DNA of 64,000 bases from Ciborinia camelliae. Lineage: Eukaryota; Ascomycota; Leotiomycetes; Helotiales; Sclerotiniaceae. The notes under the pieces were generated by a model that was not told where the DNA came from, did no database searches, and saw only the letters and a list, made by a program, of their open reading frames with translations. The stretch covers positions 962,376-1,026,375 of the forward strand of contig JANPYM010000006.1 of the NCBI GenBank assembly GCA_025890175.1, written 5' to 3'. This document shows positions 15,144-27,101 of the stretch, in pieces. Numbering within the stretch: the first letter of the stretch is position 1; every line of letters begins with the position of its first letter. A program made the translations under genes and the position numbers.

Positions 15144-16118
15144 ATGAAGTACCTCAGCCTTATTCTTTTCTCTCTATCCTCAATCTTCATCGGAGTCCTG
15201 TGCGACAATGACTCAATAGGCTACGAGGTCTTGTTCTACTACTACGTGTACAAGATGGAATGGGAGTCTGGTATTCCGAGAACAGTAGCTGTTAATTGTA
15301 AACCAGCAGGCGGTGGAGGTGGAATGTGCGCCTTTGATGATTTTGCAAAACAAATCATGGAAGGAGATTGGACACAGCGATACCGCCCCAGCGCTGCAGA
15401 CCACACTACAGAGCCCGACTCATCCGTACTCAAAGCATTCAACCGAGCCTTGTACAGATCAACTAGGTACGACCTATCAGAGTTATGCTCTGCGTTTACA
15501 GATGACAAGGTGGAATACGCTATGCCACTTGTAGTAGAAACCATGTTACACGCAGCTAACGACGCTATAAATATGTTAGATGTTAGCAGGGATTCTATGC
15601 AACAGGCGTTTGACATGAGCCAGGCTGTCAAAGATGTCAGGTATTCTGCCATGTATAATTTTCAAGTAGCTGCATTCATCAAGAAGCTACCATTACTTAA
15701 AGGATATCTGCAAGGCAGCCCGTTGGCATTTACGTGGGATGAAACTTTTAGCAGTATTGATGAAGGTGTCACTTCCGGGGAGATCGATGCAGACACTGCT
15801 GAGAAATACAAAGAGCAAGTTAGGGAATTTGGACAAACATTCGGAACCGAGTCCTCTGATGATAATGCAACAGTAAAGTCTCACATGGCAGTTGTCAGAG
15901 CCTGGGGTAAGACTATTCTGGAGCTGGGCGATGGACTCGATGATTTTGACAATCTTGCTGTAAGAGCCTCGTTGTCCGTGTGCTCGTCTGAATTCACATC
16001 ATCGGACTCTGACAGTGCGAAGAGAAAGAGAAAGCTTAGCTCTCTTCAAAAGGTTAGCATTAAGAGGAGACTGGTGAAGAGAAAGAGGGTGGCATTGAAG
16101 CTCAGAAAGGGTATCTGA
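15144..16118 (+). CDS. Secreted protein of unknown function with basic C-terminal tail
   Basis: Single exon of 324 residues, unrecognised family. Residues 1-19 form a clear signal peptide (hydrophobic run ending ..IFIGVLC) followed by an acidic mature start (DNDS). The mature chain has four cysteines (52, 62, 115, 280), enough for two disulfides, a glycine run at 56-60 and one N-glycosylation sequon (N241-A-T). Residues 80-270 look alpha-helical and acidic. Residues 293-323 are strongly basic with several KRKR/KRR clusters, resembling a nuclear localisation signal or dibasic processing sites. The gene stands alone about 1.1 kb from the AT-rich block. A secreted effector is a possibility from signal peptide plus location, not a demonstrated role. 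The start is the first ATG of the frame and creates the signal peptide. Confidence 0.75.
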   Translation: MKYLSLILFSLSSIFIGVLCDNDSIGYEVLFYYYVYKMEWESGIPRTVAVNCKPAGGGGGMCAFDDFAKQIMEGDWTQRYRPSAADHTTEPDSSVLKAFNRALYRSTRYDLSELCSAFTDDKVEYAMPLVVETMLHAANDAINMLDVSRDSMQQAFDMSQAVKDVRYSAMYNFQVAAFIKKLPLLKGYLQGSPLAFTWDETFSSIDEGVTSGEIDADTAEKYKEQVREFGQTFGTESSDDNATVKSHMAVVRAWGKTILELGDGLDDFDNLAVRASLSVCSSEFTSSDSDSAKRKRKLSSLQKVSIKRRLVKRKRVALKLRKGI

Positions 16119-17725
16119 CGGAATGATCGCAGAAGGGTATAGACTCGAGAGATGTCTGGGGTGAATGGAGGGAAAATCGCCGTTGATCTTCCTGTGTATG
16201 TATCCTTCACCTGAGATATTCAAGGTGCTGTTGCTGTAAATTTTCAACTTAGTGATCGGTTGGATCAGAATGTAATCATACATTCATCAATAGGGTGAAT
16301 GTTTCTTCTACTCGTACCCGAACTACTTTTCCAGTGAATTTGACCTTTCCAAATGCCTAAAGTCATTTTGGGAGCCTTTTCCGCACATCTGGTTCATACT
16401 ACCCTTCTACTACATGATCTTTTCCTATATTCATCTGAAACTCGTTAAGGTCTTTAAGAAGAAGAGCATTTCCAAAGTTGTATTACTACATGAACTGTGA
16501 CATCCAAGGCGAAAGTATATGAGATGGGATTCTGGACGTCGGCAGTTGGGCTTGGACAATGACGGCTCATGGGACAAGATAGGATTATATTGAAAATCTG
16601 TAGCAAAGACTACTGTACATAATCTCAGAAACAGGCCCTTCCCAGTGCATGCAAACATAGGTATTAAACTTGTGAATGCTACAGATACATTTCTCCACCA
16701 AACCGGCGTTGAAATATCAGGCTTTAACTGGAGTGTCAAATACTACAGTCCATCGGTCATATCTTCCAAGCTATGCTACCATCTCTCGTGCGTAATATGA
16801 TGAAAAAGATGCAAAAATCACTGAAATTAACTCGGAAAGCTGGCAGGATCTGAGGAAAAAAAAACAAGTGGCAATGAAGAACGGAATACATGGAGGTGAA
16901 GATAAAGAAAGGCTATCGACTACTCTCGTCAAACTAATTGGAAAATGGGCCCCTCTTGCTTATATAAAAATCGGCTTGTTGAACCTTCTAATCCGAAACA
17001 TTTTCTATGCTCGTTCTTATATGGGGTTTTAGATCATTGTCGTCCGAATGAGCCATACTCAGTATCATTAGTCTGTTTTCTCCTCAACTTTTAGGTATCT
17101 TCTTCGAAAACTCTGACTAGGTAGGTACTGCCTGCCATGACCAGGTCAACAATTTTGATCTCTTCCCTTCGGTTGTGTTGAACATCATGCTGTATTATTG
17201 TGACTAAAGAGCTAAGTTCTATGGAATCTCCGCTCGATGAATAAGCTAGTTCGTGTACATAGAATCATTTATAACAACAGGTTGTCACCTGATAAAGCAT
17301 AAAGACATAACTATTAACTATATCATAGCTCTTTGGCCAAGTTTCAGGCCGTGGTTCAGTACTTAACTGGTGGGGAGATTCAAGTTGGTGGCAGATCTCT
17401 GCGGTGCCAATTACTTTGTCATTGATATCTTATGGCACAACTTCTTCAATCAAACGCGTGTATACAAATGAAACAAAACAATCTCTCTTCCCCATTCTCT
17501 CCCCCAAATTCGGCAAATTCACTCTGAGGATCTCGTTCAGAGAAGCAAAAAGCTTTGATAGGTTGAGATCTCGCTTGAATAGTTTTGTTGCATGTCTGAA
17601 AAGTGTAAGAGGCCTTATACAGTTTATGGGATCTTACACAGTGTATAAGAACTTACACCGTGTAAGAACCATGTATACACTGTGTAAGCGAGCTTAAACT
17701 ATGTAAGCGAGCATACGCCCTGTAA

Positions 17726-17757
17726 GCACCGTGTAGGCACCGTGTAGGCACCGTGTA
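17726..17757. repeat. 11-bp tandem repeat within GTGTAA-rich stretch
   Basis: GCACCGTGTAG is repeated three times (last copy partial); the preceding 120 bases carry degenerate relatives (ACACCGTGTAAGAACC, CACTGTGTAAGC). Likely a minisatellite. Confidence 0.7.
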
Positions 17758-18808
17758 ACAGCTACATCATGGATGGACGTCTACGTCTAACAAATCTGAT
17801 CACGTATGCATAAGGTGTACCTATTACACAACAATTAAAATTCCAGGTAAAGTCACCGTAATTTCAAGTTAGCTGCGGGTCGGGCGCTTATTAGTTCTGC
17901 CAGTAATAAGTGTCTCTACCATTTAGACCCTCTGCAAAATCTCAGTCTCCAAGTCTTCAAGTTTCCAAATCTCCAAGTCTCCAATTATCTAAATATCCAA
18001 ATCTCCCTGAAGCTAGATAGATATGTAACAAAACTCTTCTACTACTCTCATCTCAAGAGTTAACAAGCTCTAATAGGCTGGAGCTCTAATTGCAAAGTCT
18101 AACTGCATGGATATCTAAATTTTGTAACCATGACACTACAGCCTGGAACTACTATCCCTTAACCATTTGAGTATTACAAACCCCAATCATTCAAAAAGAT
18201 ATTCAACTTAGGACGAGAATCTCAATAAGTGAATATATCAACTTACAAAATCCATATTGAAAAGTTTTGTTGCATATCTTATTTTGAGAGTAAACAAAGC
18301 TGTCCAACCAGAGCCGTGCCAAGGTTTGTAGCTAGCTTTACTTTCAAGGGTCACCGGCATGATTATTTCAAGCGTGTTGTAACTTTCCATAATCTAGCCT
18401 AGCAATTGGTACTAGGTATATTTTACTGACTTTGTTTACTTCAAATCAGATATACAACGAAACCTTTCTACTGGGCTACATCAATCAGGGAAGAATTGCT
18501 TGCTACTCTCATCTAAAGTTGGAGAATCGAAAGACCCCAAAAGACCAGAATTCACAACTGAGAAATCTGGTTTTCTTGCAAATCTCAAATCTCAATCCCA
18601 TCTATTCCAGACAAAGCCAACCAGAGCACCTAGAACTCAATCCTCTCCAACCCACAATTCCCAAACACTCAAAACCTAACCAGTACCTCCCAAACTCTGA
18701 TTGAGCACCACCATACCATACCATACCATCAATCCCCACCCAGCACACCTCTTTCCTCCAAATAAATCAGACACCGGTACACAAAAAAGCCCTTCCAGCT
18801 ACTCTCAT

Positions 18809-18946
18809 CCCAAGATCCCATCCCAAGATCCCATCTCAAGATCCCATCTCAAGATCCCATCCCAAGATCCCATCTCAAGATCCCATCCCAAGATCCCATC
18901 CCAAGATCCCATCCCAAGATCCCATCCCAAGATCCCATCCCAAGAT
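18809..18946. repeat. 13-bp minisatellite, ~10.6 copies
   Basis: Ten full units of CCCAAGATCCCAT (some CTC variants) plus a partial unit. Because 13 is not a multiple of three, the array stays open in some frames and gives a 13-residue periodic translation, which explains a 90-codon chance open frame at 18,701-18,970. Confidence 0.9.
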
Positions 18947-20137
18947 TTGCCCACCAAAAAAAACAACTAAAGTGCGGATTCCGAAAGACATAGGCCAAAA
19001 AAAATGAAAAATTGCAATTTGAAACTTTTTTGTTGCATATCTGAGTTTTGTCCCGAGTCTCTTTCTCTGCCACTCTCCCTACCAGGTACCTGAACATCTA
19101 CAACTACAACAAAACAATACAAAACAATACAAAACAAAAAGAATAAAATCTCCATGGCAACCAAATCAGACATGCAACCAAACTTCCAGAAAGATACCTA
19201 CCTATATCCATTGGAAGCACAGATTCACTTTTATAGGTAGGTAGGTTAGGTATCTATCCATTCACTTTTATATCCATATCCATGGATATTCTAATCCTCT
19301 CATCCAGCCCGGTAGGTAGCTATACCCAGGCTCCCAGATCGATTACATCCAATACAATTCAGCCGATGCAGGCATTAAATACCTAAAACCTAAATACACA
19401 CCCACCTACCCACCTACCTCTCTTATCCCACCCTATCCTCACTATACAAAGCCATCTTGATCTTGATCTTGATCTTAATCTTATGAATCTGAGATGGCCA
19501 ACAAACTTCCCTGATAAAGAAGTAAATATCTATATCTATAGTATATCCATCTCCATCTCTATATCTACATCTACATCTCGGCCTTCGGATTACGTATATC
19601 ATATATATGATAAAATATTAGAAATCTAATCAAATCTAGCCGGGATATCTATATAGGTAGGTACATCCTACGTATAAAGAATCCCATAGTACCTATACCT
19701 AAGAGATGCAAAGCTCCCAAGCATCTCTCGGTAAAATCGACCCATCTCCTTAACGTTATCGATCTTCGGGAGGGGGATGAATTTGAATTTAGGTCTATTG
19801 GGTTGGTTGAAAGAAGGCGAGGATGAAGTAATTAATTGGATGTTTTAAGAAGACGAATGAATGAGTGAGCGAGTGATTACAACTTCCTGGCTGTTGAATA
19901 ATAAATTACTTGATGAGTTGAATCCAGGAATGTAAGTCGATGGGAATTATCTTTATCTTATGTGTCGACTTTGATGTTGTTGGGCCTTGGTAATAGTCAT
20001 GGGGTTTGGGTTCATACTGTACTGTACTATTATATGTACGTAGTACGTACAAACAATTGTGAATCAAAAAAAAACATCATGAAATGAAGGATTCCTCATT
20101 TGTCACACCCTATCAAGCCCATCTCACATCTCACATT

Positions 20138-22105
20138 TTACTTCTTAAACCTTTCCTCCCCCTCCAAAACCACCTTTTCCATCTCCTCAAACGCCCCCAA
20201 AACATCCCCATATTTCCCCCACACCTCCGCCCGATACCCCTGATCCACCATCTCAATAGCACCTTCTTCCCTCCACCTTCTCCCGATCAATTCCTCAAAA
20301 CTTTCCCCCTCCCATTTTCCACCATTCCCATTCCCATTCCCATTCCCATTCCCATTCCCATTCCCATTCCCATTCCCATTCCCATTCCCATTCCCATTCC
20401 CACTTCCAACCACTCCTCCTTCCTTCCCGCTTCGCTCCACGCCCCAAACGGCCTTATAAGCTCCCCCCAGAGCACACGCATTTCCACCAACATCCAATCT
20501 CCATACACCTTCAACGCCACCCAGAACTTCTCCGACAATCTTCGCAATCGCGGGATTGTGCGAACCGCCTCCGACGAGATATATACGGCGGGGTTGCGCC
20601 GGTACATCTGGAGATGGAGAACTGACCAATTTCTGAGAGCGGAGACGTAGCGATAGAATTTGCGATTCCACGATGATGCGAGCATCGATTTCCGGATCAT
20701 ATGGTGTCTGAGCTTCACATAAAGTATCTGATGCTGCAGATTCGTAGCGGAAAGTACCAGCCCGGATGTTTGGGACGATTTCTGGGAGCGGGAAATAGAG
20801 GGCGAGTTTTGCGGGGTCGGTTGAAGACTTTTGACCTAGAGGTGGGATTTCCGTGGCGGCTTTATTGAAGTTGGACCATGGGTCTGAGGTTGTGGAAGTG
20901 GGGAGGGCATCTCTGATTTTTTCGCGTGCGAGACCACCGTTTTTGTAGCAGAGCATGAACATATACAGACCAGCTGTGGTAGGATGGTTGAAAAAGTGAT
21001 AGGCAGGATCTGGGACGTAGTTGGGGGTTGACATGAGGAAGGTCGTGGAAGTGCCAAGGGAGACGATGGCGTCCATGGGTCGTAGAGGAAGAGCAAGGAT
21101 TGTGGCGGGATTGTCACCGGTGAAGGGGACGATTGCGCAATCGCTAGGAAATTTATAGCGAGATGTAAAATATGAGGATATCGAACCCATACTTCCACCG
21201 CCATCTTCTCTTACTTCTCCGAGTTTGGATTTCAGAGAAGCAAGACCATCAGAACCAGCTGCGAGGGTAAGAAGGGGCTCGCTCCAGGACCCGGATTTAA
21301 TGTCCCATAGATCCATGCCACAAACATCGCTGATGTCGAAGGGAGCAATTTTACCAAGGAAAAGGGATGCTAAGAAGGATGAGACGAGGGTTATACGAGA
21401 AGTACGACGGTAGACTTCCGGATACTTTTTGTGAAAACGCATGATTTGTGGTCCCGTGAATCGCTACCAAAATCGTTAGTCACCGCAATTATCCCCAACC
21501 ATTGCATTGTACGCATAAACAACAAAAACCCAAGAGGAAGACTAACGTGATGAGCTTTACTCCCCGTGACCTCTGCCAATTTCTCCTCACTCCCCAACTC
21601 CCGATCAAAAGCATCGCATTCCGCCTGTGTGCTCGCATCCTGCCAATTAGGACTCCACGGATGCGCAAATGTATCTTTCAATTGCTCTACCAAACCCTTC
21701 TCCATCTCTAGAGCCCCTAATACTTCTTCGCCCTTTCGACTCCAATAAACACTTCCATGTTGTTGACCTGAGCCTGAAATTCCTTTGATGAGATGAAACG
21801 GACAAGATTTTGCCGAGAGTCGTTGAAGAACTAAATCAACGGCTTCGAGCCACATGGCGACTGGCGCATAGACTTCTCTTTCGGCTTCATTGACATGCAC
21901 ACCTTTTTTGATGCCATATTTAGAGAGGTCGGCGTCGAAATCGACTTTGGCTTCATAGCGGACTTTGAGTGTAGATGATACTACAATTGCTTTGGGGAAA
22001 TTAGTGGGAGAAAAGATGGAGAAGTTATGTTCACGTGGACACACCTTTTAGTTGTTGGGTGGAGAGGTCAAAACCTAGGTATAACGCTCCATCTTGTGAA
22101 GACAT
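20138..22105 (-). CDS. xkiA: D-xylulose kinase (FGGY family)
   Basis: Phosphorylates D-xylulose to xylulose-5-phosphate, linking xylose and arabinose use to the pentose phosphate pathway in the cytosol. Exons on the minus strand: 22105-22045, 21989-21547 and 21463-20138, with GT-AG introns of 55 and 83 bp; they join in frame to 609 residues. Visible FGGY motifs: [10 protein letters not shown] near residue 11 (ATP phosphate site), [10 protein letters not shown] near 90, WQDAST, TGSKAHHRFTGPQI across the second splice, FTGDNPAT near 284, SLGTSTT and [12 protein letters not shown] near 465. Slightly longer than usual because a glycine-asparagine repeat (about residues 520-548), encoded by a CATTCC hexanucleotide array, is inserted near the C-terminus. 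Lies head-to-tail downstream of the CDF transporter gene. Confidence 0.95.
20323..20402. repeat. (CATTCC)13 hexanucleotide array inside xylulose kinase exon 3
   Basis: About 13 perfect hexanucleotide units; on the minus strand they encode alternating Gly-Asn. Six-base periodicity preserves the reading frame, so copy number can change without frameshift. Confidence 0.95.
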
Positions 22106-22548
22106 TTTGTGATTTTAGATTCTACCGTGTAGTTTTAACAGAAATCGTAATATCTAGGAAGCTATCAGAATTTATGAATAGAAGAGAATGAAACGTTTAC
22201 ACATTGATAGAAACTATCGGACCTGCCTGTATCGTGGGGTTATATGGGGAAAGGGACGATTAGTAAAAGTTGACGTCGGAATAGTAACCTTATCCACAAT
22301 TAGCCTGAAAGAAAGCCCACAAACCCGAGTGGCTCGGGTGAATACATGCGCGCCAATCAAAAGTAGGACAAGTTCCATATGGTTCTATAAATTATGGTAC
22401 ACTATATAGAGTACAATCTTGTAGAAAACTTCACCTCCGACGCCAAATTGCTCATCCCAAAAGACTTATTCGGTAGTCTTGCTGCCCATTCCCAAACGCC
22501 AACCCCAGTTCCATGTAAACTCCGCATGATGCTTCATAAATAGACCTT
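22106..22548. other. Intergenic between xylulose kinase and CDF gene
   Basis: 443 bases between two minus-strand genes: 5' region of xylulose kinase and 3' region of the transporter. No separate gene or clear signal seen. Confidence 0.6.
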
Positions 22549-24010
22549 CTATAATGTTTTCTTGTCATGGTTATGGGCATGTTCGTTGTGGTCATTGTGA
22601 TCGTGATCATGATCTTCGGGTTCCGGACTCTCTCGTGGACTCACATCTCCACTGATAAACTCATCAAAGAGGGAAGGTTTAGCTTCATCCTTTGGTACGA
22701 AACGTACTTTCACTCGTCGAACACCTCGGACCTTTGAGCCAACCATTTTTCTGACACTCTCCTCTACTTCTCTAACATCCTCAACTGTCCATACTTTTGG
22801 CACAGCAAGCTGAAGCTCTACCAAATAGTTTTGTCCAGACTTAACACCCTCAACTTCCCGTAATTCCACTTCTGACCCTTGGGTTAGATCGAGGAGACTC
22901 TTCTTGACTGCCTTGGTAACGGACTCCTTGATCTCGGAGTCAATTCCTCTATCTGCCAATTCGTAAAGCGCCGCTATAGTATTACCCCATCCGGCCTTGA
23001 TAACGAGCAATGATATGAGGAACCCTCCAACAGGATCTAACCAAGCTGCCTCGTGTAGGAAATTTGCTCCCAGAATCGCGAAAAGTGTAACAATGCCAGT
23101 AAGGGAGTCTACTCTGTGATGGACCGCATTACTAGCTAGAACCGAACTCTTTCTTTCTCGTGCTACTTTCATCGCTACGGGGATTTAAGTCAGTATATGT
23201 TGAAATCGATGAACGATGTGCCAATGCCAACTTACTTGCGTGGTATAGGTATTCCTTGACGACGATCGTACCAGCAGCTAACCAAGCAGCGTGTAAACTG
23301 GGGAGCGACGCCCCGTGGCTATGACTGTGACCGTGATGTGCATGCGCGACTGCTTCCGCGGCCGCATGGGCATCCAAAAAGAAATGCGCATATAATATCT
23401 CGGAACTATTCAAACACATGAACACTCCTCCAAATAGAAGCATGCCGCTGACACCCAAGGACCCTAAGCTCTCGACCTTTCCAAAACCTGTTGGAAAGAG
23501 TTCCGTCGGGGGTTTGAGACTCCAGGACACTGTCGCTAATGTGAGGATATCACTGGCAAGATCAGTGACGCTGTGCCATGCATCTGCCAACATTGCTTGC
23601 GAATTAAACATATATCCCCCTACACCTTTCGCAACCGCCATGCCCAAATTCGAGTAGAGACCAATTCGGGTAATCCGCACACCCGCATCTTTCTTATTCT
23701 TCGAGGTAAGGTATGTATTATCATGATGGTGGTGATGAGAGTGACCCGCGTGTGAGCGCTTTTGAGTGGTTGTAAGAGCCGTCATTGATCTAAATCTTGG
23801 ATTGAAGCTATAGGATAAAGATTGAAGTTTCGAAAAAGATTGAAGAGGAATGCTGCAAGTTCTAGTACTATAATCGAAAGTGGCAGTCTGCAAAACCCGG
23901 GCAATCTGATATTGAGGTGTCCTTATGTTAATCCCCAGTACCGGTATACATGGTGTGACGACAGGCCTTAACAGGCGTCCATGGGAAAGGGGATGAAGAG
24001 ACATGGGCAT
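22549..24010 (-). CDS. Cation diffusion facilitator, mitochondrial MMT-type metal transporter
   Basis: Predicted proton-coupled exporter of divalent metal across an inner membrane; the closest family by organisation is yeast MMT1/MMT2 (mitochondrial iron). Exons 24010-23236 and 23174-22549 with a 61-bp intron give 466 residues. The first ~80 residues are basic and hydroxylated without acidic runs, consistent with a mitochondrial presequence. The two metal-binding transmembrane signatures are present: DAWHSVTD (H146-x3-D150) and NAVHHRVDS (H277-x3-D281). Three histidine-rich stretches occur: residues 87-96, the cytosolic-type loop at 223-232 and the C-terminal tail, a common zinc/metal-sensing feature. 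The cytoplasmic-type C-terminal domain follows with LAVPKVWTVEDV and VRRVKVRFVP strands. Metal specificity cannot be read from sequence. Confidence 0.9.
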
Positions 24011-25021
24011 AAAATAATGATTTATTTATTTAGGTATTTATTGAGTTTAATGGGAAAACGTATTATTCTAAGCGGACAATATATTTCCTTTTTCGTATAC
24101 TTGAGAACTGCAGGTGCAGCGTGGAGGTGTACAGTGAACACCCGTTCTGGTGTTCATTAACTTTTAAGGTACGAACGGTACTATGGATGCGGTAGTAAAG
24201 GTATAGGTATGTACTATGTATAGGTAGGGGGAAAAGATACGTCAATATTGATAGTGGAGGTGCCCGTTAAGGTTTATTAAAGTGGAAAATACCTATATTG
24301 GTCTTTTTTGCTTGGAGAAGATTGGAGAAACTCGTCAATCGGAAGAATCGTATATGGGCATTGTGGAGTGAGATCTGTGATATCGTGGTACGTACGCGGG
24401 TACTGGTTTTCCATAGGGTTACATGAAGTTTAAGCACGCCAATATGACCTTCCCAAATGATGACGATTGCCTGGGTATATTATTATATTAATGGATGTAT
24501 AAACTGTTTGAATTAAGATGGTAGCCAGTTATTAAAAGGCCATTTGATACCTTCTAGGAAGGGATGAGAAGACAGGATGAGAATGTTACCTGGCCCATGT
24601 ATGATGTATCAAACCATAGATATTTTTTGGCCTATGCGTGACCTTTGGATGAATTGAAGATAACTTCACATACCTAGTAGGTACGGTATGTGGTATAAAA
24701 ATCGATTGTATATACCTACCTATATATATATATAAGACTTTGGAAGTTTAGAAACAGGTCAAGATATCCATCTATTTGGTCTATTATACTTATTACTGTA
24801 TTTCTACCAGGAATCTCTTCTTCCAATAATGTACATGTACCTAGGTACCTAGGCACTCGTATCGATAGCCTTGCATTCATTGACTAAGCCACCAAAAGAT
24901 AGCCTGGTCCGCCACCCATCATCATGACAATATTTATATCTTGGGTTTCAATTCATCCATTCCATCTACAATCTTCCATAGATTTGAACTTGTGTCTATT
25001 TACTAAATCCATGATCATTCA
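24011..25021. promoter_or_regulatory. 1-kb divergent intergenic region between CDF and sirtuin genes
   Basis: The two genes are transcribed away from each other, so this region holds both promoters. A (TA)n run lies at about 24,721-24,734 and several TAGGTA/CCTAGG repeats near 24.67-24.85 kb. No further gene is supported. Confidence 0.5.
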
Positions 25022-26419
25022 ATGAGAAAACCTCTAATGAGAATACCCTATACGGGTCCATTGCCCTCTCCCTCAATCCTTCCACAAAGTGCAAATTCAT
25101 TGCCCGGAGCAATTGCAGCGTTATCGAACTTCTTAACCGCCCCGCCTTCACATAACCTTCCCGATGGAGTCACAGATCCACATTCAACCGTAATTTTGTC
25201 AGGAGCCGGTATATCTGTGGCTTCGGGATTGGCAGATTAGTGAGTACATTGGTTCTTTCCATACCCCAGGGTATTGTTTCATCCTCCGGGGGAGCTTCTT
25301 GTTTAGCGGACAAAATGTATATGATGTTGCATGTCAACCATCCGGGACCATATATATGTTCCAATGCCAAGCTCACATTGCGTGGACAATTGCTAATCCT
25401 TCATCTTTTATAGTCGTGGCTCGAAGGGTACATATGTGCTGAACAAATCATATCGACCTGTTTACTACCATGAATTTCTTGCTAGCGACCAGGCACGTCG
25501 AAGATACTGGGCGAGGAGTTTCCTAGGATGGACGAATCTTCACAGAGCCAAGCCCAACCCCACTCACTATGCCATTAAAGACCTTGCCGATATGAATATT
25601 GTAAAGCGGGTGGTTACACAAAATGTCGATTCATTTCACTCGGAGGCACATCCAAATTTGGCAACTGTTGAACTTCATGGATATCTTCGATCTTTGACAT
25701 GCATCACCTGCCGAAAAGATTTACCTCGAGATGTTTTCCAAAAATCTTTAGCAAGATTAAATCCAGCATGGGCGGCATTTTTGGCTGAAATACTTGAATC
25801 TGGAGCTTTAACTACGGAGGACCCTGAAGACCGTCGAGCAAAAGGCATGAAGGCAAATCCTGACGGAGACGTTGACGTGCCCGGAGCACCCTATGATACC
25901 TTCAGATATCCGGCATGCCCTCATTGTCTTGAAAACCCCCCAATTTTGAAAGATGGATCGCAATCGATGGTGGAAGTTGATCAGGAAGGAGCTTGGAAAC
26001 CATCGAGTACAGCGGGTATATTGAAACCTGCCGTGGTAATGTTTGGGGAGAGCATAAATGCGGAAGTAAAGGAAGCTGCCGAACAAGCGATAGATGATTC
26101 CGGCAGGTTGTTGGTATTGGGAACTTCTCTTGCTACGTACTCTGCTTGGAGGTTAGCCCGCCGTGCTCAAGACAGAGGTATGCCTATTGCCATTCTGAAT
26201 TTAGGCGGTGTCAGAGGTGAAGAGGAATTCTTTAATAATCTCTCGGGCGGCCAAGCTGGGGAGTTTGGTGTAAGAGCCGAATTGGGAACTGACAAAGTTC
26301 TACCCGCACTTGTTGATCATTTAAACCGGATTGGCTTCACGTCTAAAAAAGACGACATCCAAACTCCTTACGATGCACTACAGAAAGATAGCGCTATGTT
26401 CAAGGATATGATATCGTAG
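25022..26419 (+). CDS. Class II (SIRT4-like) NAD-dependent sirtuin
   Basis: NAD-dependent protein lysine deacylase. Exons 25022-25239 and 25414-26419 join through a 174-bp intron (GTGAGT...TATAG) to 407 residues. Rossmann motif SGAGIS at 60-65, then the splice restores DYRGSKGTY. TQNVDSFH near 141 and the catalytic histidine in ELHG (H161) follow. Zinc cysteines C169-x2-C172 and C241-x2-C244 are all present. KPAVVMFGE, LVLGTSL and ILNLGG complete the NAD site. Length and motif spacing fit the SIRT4 class, whose members are usually mitochondrial; an N-terminal presequence is short and not clear-cut here. The intron is longer than others in the window. Its 3' end is 48 bp from the convergent neighbour. 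Confidence 0.92.
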
Positions 26420-26467
26420 AAAATACATCAATCTTGTATAGTAGACCATTTTTGTACATATTTCTTC

Positions 26468-27101
26468 TCAATAGAATCCCGAGTACCCACTGCTCTTTTT
26501 CTTCGGTTGTTCAGGAGCCTTCTCTCTTGTCTCTGGGATAGTAATATTTTCGGATTTAGGTTTCTCTGCAGGAGACTCTTGTAATGCTGCACCTTCTCGT
26601 TCGATCTCTTGTAATACTTTATTCAACTAAGTTAGAACAATACCACAAGAATGAAATGATATATATCATACCTTCTTCCCATTCCCGTTCCTGCTCTCTA
26701 TCCCCAACTCCGAGAAGTGCTTCAACGTCGGGTTTTTCTCCGTTCCTTATTCTCTGAATAATCTCTTTCAATACCCCAATTTTTGCATCTGCGCGTCGAC
26801 TGAAAGCTGCATATTCATTCCGTAATGCGATCATCTGAATTGACATTGATCCGATCAGAAGAAAGATCCATATAAAGAACGTCGCAGGATTCCAATCTTT
26901 TGATTTCGGCTTTTTGCTTACGGCTCGTTCACTCTTTCGAAATGGTTTAGGAATCATGTTCGCCCAAAATGAAGGCTGAGTGATACTCTGGACGGCATAT
27001 GGGCGAGACTGTGGGAAGAATAAGCGTTGTTGTTGAAGAAGTGTAGTTCGAAGTGCGGGCGGCGCAGCAATTAGCCTTCGAATCATCATTGATTTGTTCA
27101 T
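26468..27101 (-). CDS. Small mitochondrial membrane protein (DUF5321-like)
   Basis: Exons 27101-26672 and 26616-26468 with a 55-bp intron give 192 residues. The chosen ATG (MNKSMMIRRL) starts an arginine-rich, acid-free stretch typical of a mitochondrial presequence; the frame upstream has no ATG. A single membrane span at about 73-93 (ATFFIWIFLLIGSMSIQM) is followed by a predicted helix/coiled coil (ALRNEYAAFSRRADAKIGVL, 92-111) and a charged, lysine/glutamate-rich tail ending SGYSGFY. The pattern matches from memory a conserved fungal family annotated DUF5321, function unknown; this assignment is moderate. The acceptor used is the one that avoids an immediate stop. Divergent from separase across 310 bp. 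Confidence 0.8.

Larger units (their letters stand above)
17577..19188. repeat. Dispersed ~25-bp motif, six copies in both orientations
   Basis: The core GTTTTGTTGCATATCTGA (one or a few changes per copy) occurs on + at 17,577-17,600, 18,258-18,280 and 19,021-19,046, and on - at 18,019-18,042, 18,442-18,471 and 19,162-19,188. Some minus-strand copies are followed by a second shared block, CTACTCTCATCYCAAG. This looks like fragments of one small repeat family. Confidence 0.6.
16119..20137. other. 4-kb intergenic region with short repeats, no gene supported
   Basis: Only short, low-complexity or overlapping open frames. It contains the GTGTAA-rich repeats near 17.6-17.76 kb, a family of about 25-bp dispersed motifs in both orientations (17.5-19.2 kb), CTCCAAAT-type runs near 17.94-18.0 kb, a 13-bp array (18.8-18.95 kb) and many TAGGTA/CATATC microsatellites (19.2-19.7 kb). 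Confidence 0.6.

Noticed and set aside
16431..16739. 102-codon minus-strand frame
   Set aside because: No domain, no confident ATG context or splice sites, isolated in non-coding DNA.
18701..18970. 90-codon frame with PSQDPI/SHPKI repeats
   Set aside because: Produced by the 13-bp minisatellite; flanks are low complexity and no splice or start signal supports it.
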